A stretch of DNA of 64,000 bases from Rhynchospora pubera (GCA_028095005.1 CM051462.1:88113846-88177845), one strand, 5' to 3'; shown: positions 1 through 11,154, numbered from the stretch's first letter. The notes: generated by a model not told the origin, from the sequence alone. Program-made: numbers and translations.

Positions 1-455
1 TGTTGTTAAATACAAAGTCAAAGATATGACAATACAAATACAACATATTAATTGAGAATTATGTTAACTAATTCTCTCAATAAATTATAACCACCCATTT
101 TTGTCGGCACGGGTCTGGTTGCTAATTATGATTTTGTTGTATTGAATTATGTATTAAGTTATAATCTGAAGCTTCAAATTATGAGTTTGACTTTGAATTA
201 TGAAATTTGCTTATTTCTTATGTTGCGCATTATGTTTAATTTAAGCAAATTTACTTAAGTGGATCGAATGAATTATATTAACCATTTGTTGGAAAGAATA
301 CCAATGCTATAATTAGTGGGGGTCAAATAACATTAATAGTTATTTTGATTGTATTAGTTTAGTTTGGTATTTCTAACTGAACAAGGTTTAAGATGTTGGC
401 CAATTTTGAATTTGTGCTTAATTTTGATGTTTTCAGCATAGGCCAAGTGGGAGAA
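1..455 (+). mobile_element. 3' internal end of a Copia-type retrotransposon, with polypurine tract
   Basis: AT-rich sequence without a usable reading frame. It ends in a purine-rich run (442-455, GCCAAGTGGGAGAA) directly before a TGTTGG start, which is the usual arrangement of a polypurine tract and 3' LTR in plant Copia elements. The element body would lie to the left of the window. No reverse transcriptase is visible here, so the assignment rests on the tract and the LTR start only. Confidence 0.45.
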
Positions 456-926
456 TGTTGGAATATTTAATGTGGCCTATGATAATTAATGTGTGAGCCA
501 AGTTCATCTAAGATTATTAACTAAAGGGTGCATCATAATTTGATGGAAATTCTGATGGACCAGATTCATTGTACTTGATCCCTTTAGTTGCCTCAGCATT
601 AAATACTCTATAATCTGAAATTTTAAGGCACCCTTTTCCATAATTCTGCCATTAAGAAATTTCAGTAAAGAAAAGAGAAAAACGCCATTGTTGACCATCA
701 TTATGGCTGAGGAAAACTCAAAGAAGATCAGTACTAACGCTTCCGCCTAATGACTAACGATTTCTGCTCTTCAATTTGGATACGGAGCAGATGTGATAGA
801 AGAGGAGTCGTGCATGGCTTACGGGTTTCAACTTCATCCACTCAACACTCGATTTCGATTAGCAATGGCACGAGGTATTTTACGATTCCTGGTTAATTCC
901 GCATTCTAGAATCGTTGTTGCACTTA
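456..926 (+). mobile_element. Copia-type 3' LTR (about 471 bp)
   Basis: Starts TGTTGGAATA right after the polypurine tract and ends near TTACA at about 926. There the sequence switches abruptly to DUF247 coding sequence that is also present at 10560 and above. The right end is placed from that homology break plus a terminal CA, not from a second LTR. The LTR appears to be inserted in a DUF247 gene; the flanking target duplication lies outside the window. Confidence 0.5.
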
Positions 927-1277
927 CACATCGTGCTCGCTGCTCTACTTCTTTTATCTTGTTAATACAGTCTTGTAGTAGAGCACGTGCCGGCTCCTCT
1001 CCTACTTCATTTATCTCGTTAGACTCCCATTCTTGATCCCCTGCTTTATAGTTGAGGAAAGCCCGAAGAGATAACCACTTATTTTCTTCCATCGCCCTAA
1101 GGTGGGGGCGGCCCCGGTAGTAGGGACCGATGGAGACCGCAGATGGCTCAAACATGTTTTTGTTGCTCTCCCGAATGCTCAAAGGAACACGAAATATGGT
1201 GACTTCTTGGGAATCATCTGCCCTCGGTAAATTGCTAAGTTCACGGTGCATTTTGTCCCACAGTGATGATGTTTGTC
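927..1277 (-). pseudogene. DUF247 gene copy A, N-terminal fragment truncated by an LTR
   Basis: DUF247 (PF03140, plant proteins also called UPF0481) of unknown biochemical function. The minus strand encodes the family's N-terminal part: VTIFRVPLSIRESNKN, AVSIGPYYRG and PHLRAMEENKW are nearly identical to the full copy at 9530-10911. The fragment begins at a good 3' splice site (TTGTTGCAG, intron side at 1278-1286). Homology stops at about 927 after the residues QRARC, and the frame then runs into LTR sequence and ends at a chance stop at 880. About 330 C-terminal residues including the membrane anchor are missing, so this is a broken paralogue. If the LTR reading is right, the missing part should lie beyond the retroelement, left of the window. 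Confidence 0.85.
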
Positions 1278-2245
1278 CTGCAACAATAACGGGCGTATAA
1301 TTAGATAATACTAAAATCATGATAGCTTGAAATATCGACCTATCTAGTATAATTCAATTTCCTACCGATCGATTTCTACCAGTTGAATCGGATGAAATCT
1401 AATTAATTAACCGAATTGGGTGAAATTAGCTGGTTCAATACGGAATAGATTCCTTTTTAGAATAATTGTACATTTGTACGTCGCAACAATTATTCTGCTT
1501 AGCATACAAATTTGGTTGTCGCACAATTTTTTTTTCCCGCCACAAAGCCTTTGGCACAAATTCGTAGATAAAAAAGAGTAAAAACAATTATAAAATAGAA
1601 CTAAAGAGCGGACAACGTAATAGGGCTTACTAGGCTCACATTTAAGTACCAGGATTGCTGGGCGACCAATTACTATTCCCGGAATACAATAGTTGACTTG
1701 GTCAAAAATAGAGGTATCAAAATGATATAATTGGTTGGATCCAAATTCATACTACTTTCCAACGATTTTTTTAACCTTTAAAAAATAAAATTAAATATCT
1801 AAATGTAAACAAGAATCGTTTTTAAAATTCTTTAAAAAAATTCCCATCCATAACGAGATTTCTTCTGAGTAATCTAAATTTTAAAACAACCAAAAAAATT
1901 ACGACACCAGCACAAAACTCGCATGCGTATCTTAGTCATGTCTTTGGCACTCAATATAAGAAAAGAGAAATAACCACCAATGTGTACGTGGAACACAAAA
2001 TTCCTCAATACTGCAGAGGATAAACAACCTAGATTTAACGTATCATCCCACTTAACATATAGAACCTTGACATGGATACAATCCATTCTTTATTTTAAAG
2101 TGGGAAGGGCAATTTACAAAATGAAGCTGATTTTGATCAATAATCATTGATAGAAAAAATTTATTTTGCTAGTAAAGTTATATAATAGATGATGATTCAG
2201 AGACATGATTGATGTCTTGATTTATCAAATTAATTATTTCGAAAT
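1278..2245. repeat. Upstream flank of DUF247 copy A, duplicated at 10912-11072 and 14341-14900
   Basis: Two blocks match the flank of DUF247 copy B: 1278-1442 with 10912-11072, and about 1801-2245 with 14341-14900. The stretch 1443-1800 has no counterpart in B, where a 3.3 kb insertion sits instead. This shows that the DUF247 loci arose by duplication of a segment rather than of the gene alone. No independent gene is visible here. Confidence 0.75.
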
Positions 2246-2352
2246 TTAAAATCTGCGCAGAGGATAAGCTACGAAAATCTTCTTTTCTGACGTCAATATA
2301 ATTGGTTTCCAAAATCTGAATTTAAGTCAAATTTGAAGATTTGAGAATGTAC

Positions 2353-2495
2353 CATTAGTTGTACTTGTTATGACATGATCTTCTTTCAAACCAGAGTTCT
2401 CTTCTCGACTATCCATCATTTTAGATGTATTTTCACCTTAAATATTGTCTCCTCTGACTCACCAACTTTGCCTTCCGCTTTATTTATTTGATAGC
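2353..2495 (-). pseudogene. Decayed acidic linker exon, paralogous to exons at 16493 and 17118
   Basis: The minus strand resembles the exon at 17118-17246: GKVGES matches GKLGES and MDSREENS matches MDSQEDTS. A donor-like GTACATT lies at the low-coordinate end. Small indels put parts of the match in different frames and a TGA interrupts it; the acceptor region is degenerate. It sits upstream of DUF247 copy A exactly as the intact exons sit upstream of copy B, which supports common ancestry of the whole locus. The high-coordinate boundary is approximate. Confidence 0.5.
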
Positions 2496-3270
2496 AATCG
2501 TTCTATTCAAAATAAAACGGGTACACAATTAGGTATATTTATTTAAGTGCATATATACTTAAATATGAAGAAAAAAGGGATTTGGTTCTGCCTCCCTGTC
2601 AAGGAAACCGTGACGAAAGGGATCTTGTTCTCTAATAAGACTAAGTCTTAATTATTCTATGATTAAAGACATTCTTTCCTTCACTAATAGGCTTAAGAAT
2701 ATCCGTCTACATATATAAGGAATGTGTTAAAGAACCTGACAATAAATTAAACAACCATCATGAACATGCTTTATTACCTGGTTTGCTATCATTTCCTTAA
2801 GAATTTATGAAATGATGAATAATATTTTATTATGACTATCTTAATTAATTAGAAGTGACTACATGCCTTACATTAACCGGTTTTTTTCTTAGAGCAATAT
2901 ATCTTTTTTTCAAATGTCTAAATTGTCCTTAACATCAATCAATATTTATTGTCCTAATTTATTTCCTTAACTGTGTTTTCTTTCTCTTCTATATTTTCGG
3001 CTAAAAAATTGTTTTCTCCCGAGACTTCTTACCGCTATTATCTAACATCTGATGATGTACGAAAATTGATGTTGACTTACATAATAGACATTAAAGAAAC
3101 CAAATGGTTATATATTGTTTTTTTTTTGTTGTAAATTTTTTACCCCTATTTTCATTGTTTGCTTGAGAGACTTAAAACAATTAAATATTCATTTTCTTTT
3201 AATTCTGAAAATTTAACCTCGAAAACCATGACACGAGCACCTTCGCCTAACATAGAACTGAAATGATCCA
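2496..3270. other. AT-rich intergenic sequence, no gene seen
   Basis: No reading frame, terminal repeat or RNA gene that I can support. Contains only short AT-rich runs. Confidence 0.6.
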
Positions 3271-3552
3271 ATGAATTTTGAAGATGACAATTTAAAATTC
3301 AGGGAAGAGGGGAGTGGAGGGCAAGATAGACGAGGTTTAATGGGAAAAGTAGCAATGAATTTACTAAATTATGGAAGGGCAATTTGGCCATTTCGGAAAA
3401 AAAATTATGTTGCTCCAAGTGAAAGTTCAGTTGCCCGAAGCACCTCCTGCTCAGTTGGTAACAGTACAAATGTGTCTTATCTAAGAGCCGTTGGAATCTT
3501 TTGGTGCCTGATGGTGATTTTAAAAAAAGTGAAAATAACTGTTAACCTATGA
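3271..3552 (+). CDS. Unidentified exon-like reading frame (93 codons)
   Basis: The frame begins MNFEDDNLKFREEGSGGQDR and includes GLMGKVAMNLLNYGRAIWPF. The composition (acidic start, then basic-aromatic and Ser-rich) looks more protein-like than the surrounding AT-rich DNA. It could be a captured exon or chance; I do not recognise a family. The ATG at 3271 is the first in frame. It lies just outside the Helitron-like end at 3724. Confidence 0.2.
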   Translation: MNFEDDNLKFREEGSGGQDRRGLMGKVAMNLLNYGRAIWPFRKKNYVAPSESSVARSTSCSVGNSTNVSYLRAVGIFWCLMVILKKVKITVNL

Positions 3553-3723
3553 TTTTCTTTAGTTATTTCTTAACAATTTCTATAGTGTTTTCCAAAGTAC
3601 AACTTGAATGGTCGAGGAAATCCCGAAAAAACGAGCATTTCTTTCTAATTTCCATCGTCCTAACTCCTAAGGGCTATATAAGGTGGTATGGCCCTGCAGT
3701 AAGAACGCAGGCATATATAGATG

Positions 3724-3749
3724 CTAGCGTGGGTTCACACGTTGCGTGA
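3724..3749 (-). mobile_element. Helitron-like 3' terminus (minus strand), degenerate
   Basis: Read on the minus strand: a short hairpin CACGCAACGTGTG (3737-3749), a spacer, then CTAG at 3727-3724. Helitrons end in a hairpin followed by CTRR and usually insert before T; here the next base is C, so this is a worn or atypical end. The preceding AAAAATAG context resembles the end at 38313. The element body would extend to the right; its 5' end was not found. Confidence 0.4.
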
Positions 3750-3759
3750 TCTATTTTTA

Positions 3760-4437
3760 ATTTTTTAATCTTTTTTTAGATTTTATTCATTCCAGAGATC
3801 ATATCAATTAGTTTTATTGGGCGGAATTTTTTAGCCTGATATATATCTAATAGCAAACAATCTCTTAACAATAAACTTAAATTTCAAAGGCCTATCATAA
3901 TTTGTGCAACAATTTTTATTTGCATTGATTGGGCACGATATATAGTTTTTTTGAAAAGTTTCCTTACAAAGACAAATGAATAAAACACAACAATAAAAAT
4001 TCTTAATCGGTATTATTAGATTTTCTATAATCTTTCAAAAATACACCTAAATTTTGAAAAAGAAAATCTATGATGGGATTGAAAAAAAACATAAATAAAT
4101 GTCATGATTAAAAAAATATTATAAAAATTTGAAAGTGAAAAAATAAATAATTTCGTAAAGCTGAATTCTATTGAGTTTTTTTATAATGTATTAAATTTGA
4201 TAAAAAATAAATTCAGAAAAGTTATCAAATAATAAAAAGTAAAAAATAATTTCTAACATAGAAATAAATAAAGTAAGAAAAGTTATCAAATAGTAAAAAA
4301 TAAAAAAAATAATTTAAAAACTAAATATCTATTTAAAACATAGAAATAAAATATGATGACGTTTGAAAATTATTCCCATTATTTTAAAAGTTTATGATTA
4401 AAAAATAAGTTTTATTAAAATTGAAATGTAGATGCAT
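3760..4437. other. AT-rich sequence, no gene seen
   Basis: Very AT-rich, with repeated short A and T runs such as AAAAGTTATCAAATA twice. May be the body of the Helitron ending at 3724. No coding content. Confidence 0.5.
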
Positions 4438-4639
4438 AATTTAAAAGAGATTGGCTAAAATGCTTTGTAAAGCATAAGTGTATGCTTTGGACTTTCTGTA
4501 CGTAGGATGAGAGTTCAGATTCGTGGAGAGATTGAATAAAACAGCTCAGCTTTCAAGTGTTATGGCTCTAAGTTTCTCTGTTAAATTAAAATTATCCGTC
4601 TAGCTGTCTATCTCTTCCGTTTGAGAGAGTCTCTTTCAT

Positions 4640-5870
4640 GGTTCAAAAATTCGGCCGAGTCCGAGTCAACTCAGGCGATTTGGAACGGACTCGGCAGAGG
4701 GCGATCCGATTTCTGGCGGTTTGGAGCGGAATCGGGTTGGGGCACCATTAACGGTGGTTTTCATCCGTGGAGAGGTGAAGGGGGGGGGGTACGTGAACAC
4801 TAGAAAAGGTTGTTAGGGTGGAGAAAACACGTCAGGTGGCCGGGAAAATCACTATGGCGGCTGCTCTATCGAAAAAGACGGAGAAAATGATTTGGGAACG
4901 GGAAAGAGAGGAAGAAGTGGAAGGGTCTACAATGGACAACTCCATTTCTTCATTTTTTATTTTTTCCATTTAAATATGATCAGACGGTACAGATTAATCA
5001 AAAGTGAAATAATTTTATAATAAAATGATAATTGATCCAAAAACCATCGAAAAATACCATAAAAATGATAATTTCGTTCTCTACGATTCTAATTGATATG
5101 TTAAAATGTTTTAACTTAATGAAATTATATTCGTTTAAAAATTAAATTTTTAAAATATATTTTATTAAATCATTAAAACTCTACTTAATTTTTTATTTTA
5201 TTTTTGAAAAAAATTAAAGTCATATTATTTTGAATTGTAGTTGATTTTTTCTCTTCAAATATTTGAGTTATAAACTTATTTTTGAATAAATGATTTGTTC
5301 TGGAGATGGGCTAAAATCAGCCACGACTGACAAATGCAACCGTCAGCTACGATCAAATCTCAATTTTCGAGACTCTAACAGTCGATCCGAACCGTTCAAT
5401 GTGTTCTCCATATTGAAATCTCATTGGAGACCAAATTTTACATTTTTCTGAAATTTTTTAGTATTTATTTGATATTTTACAAAATTCTTAATCTAAACAA
5501 TTCTGGACCCTTCAATAACTATGATTTTTAAAAATCTCAAAAAAATAGTAAATAAAATCAGAAAAATGTAAAATTTGGTCTCCAATGAGATTTCAATATG
5601 GAGAACACATTGAACGGTTCGGATCGACTGTTAGAATCTCGAAAATTGAGATTTGATCGTAGCTGACGGTTGCATCCGTCAGTCGTGGCTGATTTTAGCC
5701 CATCTCTTTGTTCTGATTTTTTTTCATATTTTTTCTGATTTTTATGACATGAAATATGATTTTTTTTTAAAATTCGAATTTTGAAACCGAGTCACCCGAT
5801 TTTTACCGAGTCATCCGGTTCGACTCGTGAGACCAACGGTCACAGTCCGATTCCGATTTCGAGTTCAGAA
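4640..5870. repeat. Dispersed repeat inside the MULE, related to 40590-41410
   Basis: Both ends carry GAGTC/CCGAGT motifs (for example GCCGAGTCCGAGTCAACTC and ACCGAGTCATCCGG). The middle contains GATTAATCAAAAGTGAAATA and CTCTACGATTCTA, shared with the copy at 40590-41410. Here the repeat is split by the MULE-MITE at 5303-5706; the other copy lacks that insertion. I did not find its termini or a superfamily. Confidence 0.6.
5303..5706. mobile_element. MULE-MITE, 404 bp, with about 165-bp terminal inverted repeats
   Basis: Both ends start GAGATGGGCTAAAATCAGCC and the two arms are nearly identical for about 165 bp, with a few differences such as CAAATG against CGGATG. The 9-bp target duplication TTTGTTCTG is perfect (5294-5302 and 5707-5715). 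It has no coding capacity. The related copy at about 41240 lacks it, giving an approximate empty site. The inner arm carries CCGAACCGTTCAATGTGTTC, also seen in modified form in the element at 51837. Confidence 0.92.
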
Positions 5871-5879
5871 CCATGGTCT

Positions 5880-6130
5880 CTTTCAGTGCCTTTCACAAAA
5901 AATAAAAGAAAACCTTCTCCCTTCCTTCCCCTTCTCATGGCTCTCTTCTTCCACCGATTCCACGAGACTAGGGCCCATCTCGATTCTCTTCCTCTGCCCC
6001 TCGCACCACTATTCATTTCTTTCACCTTGCGCCAGACGGATCGAAAACCTACACGAGCCCTTTTTCTCACTTCGAAACCCTAGCTAGTTGGATCCACTAC
6101 CCCTCTTCTTGTGATTTGAGCCGCTGAAAA
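5880..6130 (+). other. TC-rich, 5'-UTR-like segment within the MULE
   Basis: GC-richer than its surroundings, with CT runs and CGAAACCCTAG, a composition common in plant transcript leaders. Frames on both strands are open for 70-100 codons, but that is expected from composition. It may be captured from a gene; no protein family is recognisable. Confidence 0.3.
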
Positions 6131-7410
6131 GCCACCTGCTTAGTCTCGCTTTCTCTCTTTAACTTCTTATGGTAATCATGACGCCAACAACTCGATTTGG
6201 AGTTAGTTATTAAAGTGCCGCCCACTGCCAAGGATCTGTCACTGGTAATTTAGTTCAGGTAAGACTGGAATGAGTTTGGATGTGAGAATCTTCACATAAG
6301 TGCAGGATGCACCCCCTTAGTTAATTTCATTCAACCAGATTCCTTTCATTAGCTATGTTGTTTTTTGTTTTTCCTTGGTACTGGTACGAGCTTTTGTGTT
6401 ATTTAGTTGTCATTTAATTGTTTGAATATTTTTGTTGTTTCAACAATTGTATTGCTTCTTAGAGAGTCTATGCTGTCACTTATTGTAATCGTGAGTTTCG
6501 TTTAATTAATGGTAGGTCCATGGACATTTAATAAGAAAAAAATGGTTGTTAAATTTATTCTTTTTAATTTTTTCCCAAATTTGTGTGACATTCTTCTTGG
6601 CGCACATAAAAATTGCATATTATGGGCTTTGTTCTCTTGTTAAGCAATTACCTATCATTCCCAACAGTGAACCAAAGATTATGTGGATTCAAATGATGCT
6701 CAGGAAGAAGAAAAGTTGTGACTTGTGAAGATAAAAACTTGTGAGTATCGCGCTCTTTCTTTTTTGTTTTTGCATAATTTTCAATGCTAAATTGTGTGAG
6801 CTAAACCCCATAACTGGTGGATAATTACTTGTCAGTAAATGTGCACTAATTGGATGCGCTAAATTGTGTGCCACAGAATTGACCAGTAATTTATTTTTGT
6901 TGAGTTCAGCATGCTTTGACCAGTAATTTTTTTTGGTGTGTTCAGCATGCTCTGAAGGAAATGCTTACAATAGGTCAACAGGTTTTAGTTTTGGCAAACC
7001 AATATAGAAATTATTGAAATTGAATAGCAGAGGAGAAACATAAATACATACTGTCTCGTTGCCCATCCAGAGGTACTTGCAGCCCAGTATATAGTTACCA
7101 ATTAAATTTTAAATGCTGGTCTCAATAAAAAAAATATGAACCTACTCATATAAATATTTCATTTTAATTGTATAAGATGTCTCTTGACAATTATTTTTAT
7201 TTCTTCTACTTAAAGAAAGTTGTAGGAAAGAAGAAAAACAAAAAGAAAAATGATAATGAAGGAACCATGGTCTTGACAGTATGGTACATAACCACTGTTC
7301 TTGACAAATTTTGGTGCATGTAGCCTTTATGACTGTATTGCTGCTGCTCATTTACAAGAACGCAATTCACAACAGTTATCAAAATTGCTCCACAACAGTT
7401 AACATCTAGG
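6131..7410. other. MULE interior without a recognisable gene
   Basis: Noncoding. A short direct repeat around 6882-6950 contains GACCAGTAATTT and TTCAGCATGCT twice. No transposase, RNA gene or complete exon chain was seen. Confidence 0.5.
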
Positions 7411-7712
7411 AGGATGCTTCGAAGGAGGAGGCGAACACAGTCGAGAGAAGGAGAGGCGAAGTCAGTCGAGACTCGAGAGAAGAGGAGGCGGATATGGCGT
7501 GGAGGTGCGCCTAGGGTTTGGGCGTTTGGCTTCGAAGGTGAAAGAGCCAGAGTTTACGGAGGAGGACAATTAGAGATGAGTTCTGTATTTAGCGATAGAG
7601 AAATTGGACGGGAAAAATTAAAACAAACGGAGAGAAATGAGTCTCTCAGCACTCAACGCTCTCAGTCGAAGCCATTCAAAACAATCATCGCACGAATCCT
7701 AAAACAATCTCG

Positions 7713-7961
7713 ATGATGATTTGTGCGGAACAACTGATGCATACGCCGCTGTCCAAGGAAGTAGAGATGGCACACACTCCATTGACCACAATAGTTGATG
7801 TGCAGCCAATTTTGACACTTGAGAAACCAAGTGAAGGGCAAAAAGAAAATGAAGGGGAGGAGTGTGAATTTAAACAAAAATTCAAAGGGAAAAAAGAAAA
7901 TAAGAAAAAAAAAGGGGAGAATAAGAAAAAGTGGATAATTACACGAGATGAGCAAGGATAG
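7713..7961 (+). CDS. Unidentified Lys-rich reading frame in the MULE (82 codons)
   Basis: The frame starts MMICAEQLMHTPLSKEVEMA and ends in a Lys/Glu-rich tail (KGKKENKKKKGENKKKW). It is preceded by an Arg-rich open stretch at 7414-7716. The Lys-rich tail comes from an A-rich tract and may be fortuitous. It could be the last exon of captured host sequence. I do not recognise a family. Confidence 0.2.
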   Translation: MMICAEQLMHTPLSKEVEMAHTPLTTIVDVQPILTLEKPSEGQKENEGEECEFKQKFKGKKENKKKKGENKKKWIITRDEQG

Positions 7962-8440
7962 ATGGTGGTTCATTTGATTTGATGATAAGAAGGCAGAGAT
8001 ATTGCTATCATCATTTTGGATGTTGACACAAACTATGCATACTATTGTGAAGAGTTGATGATTGTTTTTCTACACTTTCTTTTGTGTTGATAGGCAAATG
8101 TAAATAAACTGAATGTGACTATACAATAGGTGATAGAAACTATATTAGTAAAGCAGGAAGGTTGTTATAGTACTAGTATGAGGTTTTTCATTAGTTTTAC
8201 ATTTTTAGGAGTAGGATATATAGAGTTCTGGTACAAAGGGTGTTTTGTACCAGTTTAGTTTTCTGAGTTTTAGATTGTAGTTTTGTAATCATTTGTAAGA
8301 GATTTGTTTCATTTTTTAATTAAACGGGTGGACATGAGCCACCTTTTTTTAAAAAAAAAACTCCTAAAACAATCTGACAGAAGTTCAAAGCACAACACTC
8401 CTATGCTTTACAAAGCATTTTAGACAATCTCAATTTAAAA

Positions 8441-9529
8441 TGTTACATATGACAGTATAGAGAAAGTATGTAAATATAAATATGTAAATAATATGATTAT
8501 TGAATGAAATAATAAATTTTAATAGCGATTTGTAGTATCAAACATCTATTATATGTAACATGATTTTATAATAAGGATGTAAGTTAATTAAAAAGTTATT
8601 AAGAAAATAAATTTATCGCCTTTAAGAAAATATTAAAATAATTATTAAACAAGTAGATATACCTGTGAATACGTATTTTGTAAATGGTAATGGGACGTTA
8701 TTAAAAATAAACTATATATGTCCAGGCTTAAAAGAGAAGTTAAGATCCGTATATGGTATAGGACGAAAAAAGGGGAAAAATATGAAATAACATAGGTACA
8801 TAAATTAATGAAGTTGTGCTGTAGTTTTATAATTGACTAACCATGGTAATAGTTGAGAGGGTGACCTTACCCTGGTTTTAGTGGTTTAATGATATTAGTA
8901 CGAGTTGGACTACAAGAAGTGGACTCTGGCTTAATTACGAAATTTCAGATTCCGTAACAAGCCACTTAGGATTCCGTAACATGTCTGTTACGGTATCGAT
9001 TCTGTAATTAAGTTGAAATGAATCCGAAATTGTGATTCTATTTAAATAATTTGGATATTATTATTAATATTTTATATTATTTTATTATTATTGTTCAATT
9101 TTTCGGGTTAAGAGGTTTATTACTGGGCTAGGACTACATGACATGGGCTTGTAAACGAGGTCTGGCCTTTGAAAAAGAGCAGGCTCGTGTGGCGTAGTAT
9201 GGCCTTTGAAAAATGAGTTCATACATAATTTTTCAAAGCAGGACAGAAAAACCTAATTAAAAAAAAGAATTCATTGTAGATTATTACAATAATTCATTTA
9301 AAAAAAATGTGAACAATATTACAAAATAGTATTTGGGTACACAAATATATAGGAACATTAAACAAGCAGGCATTTGACATTGTACAATGGAAGATATATA
9401 ATTTTTTATGCACGACAATTATTGATGGAACACAACAAATGTTCATTAACATAAATTGGAGAACAATATATTATAATAAGGTGCGGACTTAGGAATAATA
9501 CGGGCTCAATAGTTGCAACCGATTAGCCA
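8441..9529. other. Region downstream of DUF247 copy B; no gene seen
   Basis: AT-rich. The stretch 8946-9015 has several GATTCCGTAAC / CTGTTACGG motifs related to the palindromes at 11073-14338, and 8908-8919 reads GACTACAAGAAG, close to the CACTA-type terminus CACTACAAGAAA. Toward 9250-9529 it is probably the 3' UTR of the minus-strand DUF247 gene. No coding frame. Confidence 0.4.
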
Positions 9530-10911
9530 TCAAGATGGAGGGGGGCGAATGTAGGAATAGACCGACATGAAACTCGGTAAAATGGTGAGACACAATAAAA
9601 AGGTTGCTGCTATGAGAGCAATTATCGACCAAGGATTGTTGAAGTAGTCACGGAACAATTTCGCCCTATACCTATGATATCTTGACCCGCAATACATGTT
9701 TACTCTCTTGAATAAGTCCGCAAGGTAGTGGTCTTCAGGAAACATCACACTGACACAAGTTTGGTTAAAGAAAAGTGCCACCTCCTCTTCACCAGAAAGC
9801 AGATTTTCAATAATGCCATGCTTCTGGAGTATTTGAACATCATGTGCTGTGTTAACTAGACAATCCAGGAAATTCATGTAGGTTGAGAAATGACGCCGTT
9901 GAATATACATGCATTGCTCCAAAGCAATTAGGTTCATGAAAACAGACTTCAAATTATCAGTAATACGTATGCAGGGGATCACTAAAGTACCAGACTGGAA
10001 GGTTATTTTGGTTATATCATCAGATTGCTCGAGCTTTTTTAACTTCACTCCTGCTTCCTCCAGTTCTGTGGCACACGGTATTTCACAAGCCTTTCCTTTA
10101 TCGATCTCATCTTCTCTTTTTGAACTAAAGAGAGATTTTAAAACGGGCACCGCCCTTACCCAACTAAGAAAGGGACAGTGGGTCGGTTCAGAAGCAGCAT
10201 CCTCATCCTGCGTGGAACTGGAAACAGTGGGAAGTGCAGAACAGAGGCAAAGGTGTAGCAAATGATGGATCTTTTGTGATTCTGGTAGAGCTTTGATTGG
10301 TATTTCCCCATTTGTCAGTCTGCGCACTAACCATCTCATAACTTCTGGATCAACCAGAGGAGAACCCCAGAGTGTTTCAATTATAAAGAAAGGAATTTGA
10401 TTCCCCAGTAATATGAAATCGGTTGTTATGAAGTTGGAGATCCATCCTTTTGCAGCACGGTCAACATTACCTGTGAAAAAAGCTAGAATAAAGCAACCAT
10501 CCAGAAGCATCATTTGAACAAAGTCATCGCTACTCATGTGGAAGGGTTCGCTATAGCAGCATCGTGCTCGCTGCTCTACTTCTTTTGTCTTGCTAATATA
10601 GTCCTGTATAAAAGCACGTGCCAGCTGCTCCTCCCCTACTTCATTTATCTCGCTATTAAAGTCTCGTAGAGCACGTATTTTCTTGTTGAGGAAATCCCGA
10701 AGAGATAACCACTTATATTCTTCCATCGCCCTAAGGTGGGGAAGGCCTCGGTAGTAGGGACCGATGGAGACCGCAGATGGCTCAAACATGTTTTTGTTGC
10801 TCTCCCGAATGCTCAAAGGAACACGAAATATGGTGACTTCATGGGAATCATCTGCCCTCGGTAAATTGCTAAGTTCACGGTGCATTTTGTCGCACAGTGA
10901 TGATGGTTCTC
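9530..10911 (-). CDS. DUF247 (UPF0481) family protein, last exon with the full domain
   Basis: Plant-specific DUF247 protein (PF03140), biochemical role unknown; some grass members segregate with the S and Z self-incompatibility loci. The frame has 451 residues from the internal Met at 10885, a normal family length. Hallmarks in order: VTIFRVPLSIRES (about 17-29), AVSIGPYYRG, LRAMEEYKW, DDFVQMMLLDGCFILAFF, LLGNQIPFFIIETL, FQSGTLVIPCIRI, FMNLIALEQC, YMNFLDCLV, GIIENLLSGEEEVALFFNQ, and a C-terminal membrane helix (about 417-440, WSIIALIAATFLLCLTILPS). Upstream of the Met the frame stays open to a 3' splice site ending CCAG at 10912, so the true start is probably in an upstream exon; the exon takes 2 nt of a phase-1 codon. 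No internal stop or frameshift was seen. It is a paralogue of the fragments at 927 and 45084. Confidence 0.92.
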
Positions 10912-11072
10912 CTGGAACAATAACGGGCGTATAATTAGATAAAAATACAAAAATGATAGCTTGAAATATCGACCAATATATTATAATTAAATTTCCTACC
11001 CATCGATTTCTACCAGTTGAATCGGATGAAATCTAATTAACCCAATTGGGTGAAATTAGCTAGTTCAATACG
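10912..11072 (-). other. Intron or 5' flank of DUF247 copy B
   Basis: Matches 1278-1442 of copy A closely, up to TTCAATACG, then breaks at 11073 where palindromic insertion sequence starts. A polypyrimidine-like stretch and CCAG precede the DUF247 exon. Confidence 0.6.
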
Positions 11073-11122
11073 AATAACCGTTACAGAAGATACTAGAAAA
11101 AGAAAGAATTAATAATAATTTT

Positions 11123-11154
11123 CTGTAACGGTTATATATAAATAACCGTTACAG
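11123..11154. repeat. Inverted repeat (CTGTAACGGTTAT...ATAACCGTTACAG)
   Basis: A 32-bp near-perfect palindrome near the left edge of the insertion. Single arms lie at 11073-11085 and 11167-11180. Confidence 0.85.

Larger units (their letters stand above)
4447..8431. mobile_element. Mutator-like element (MULE), 3985 bp, non-autonomous
   Basis: Terminal inverted repeats of about 35 bp: left starts GAGATTGGCTAAAATGCTTT, right (reverse complement) starts GAGATTGTCTAAAATGCTTT. Both are flanked by the identical 9-bp target duplication AATTTAAAA (4438-4446 and 8432-8440). The 9-bp duplication and GAGA-type terminus are typical of Mutator-like elements. I find no MURA-type transposase frame. The cargo includes a dispersed repeat, a nested MULE-MITE, a TC-rich segment resembling a plant 5' UTR (about 5880-6110) and a Lys-rich frame near 7713, so it may be a Pack-MULE. 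The almost unchanged ends and duplication argue for a fairly recent insertion. Confidence 0.9.

Noticed and set aside
5781..6087. Frames on both strands around 5781-6087
   Set aside because: Opposed and overlapping frames in a CT-rich segment of the MULE, with no recognisable protein.
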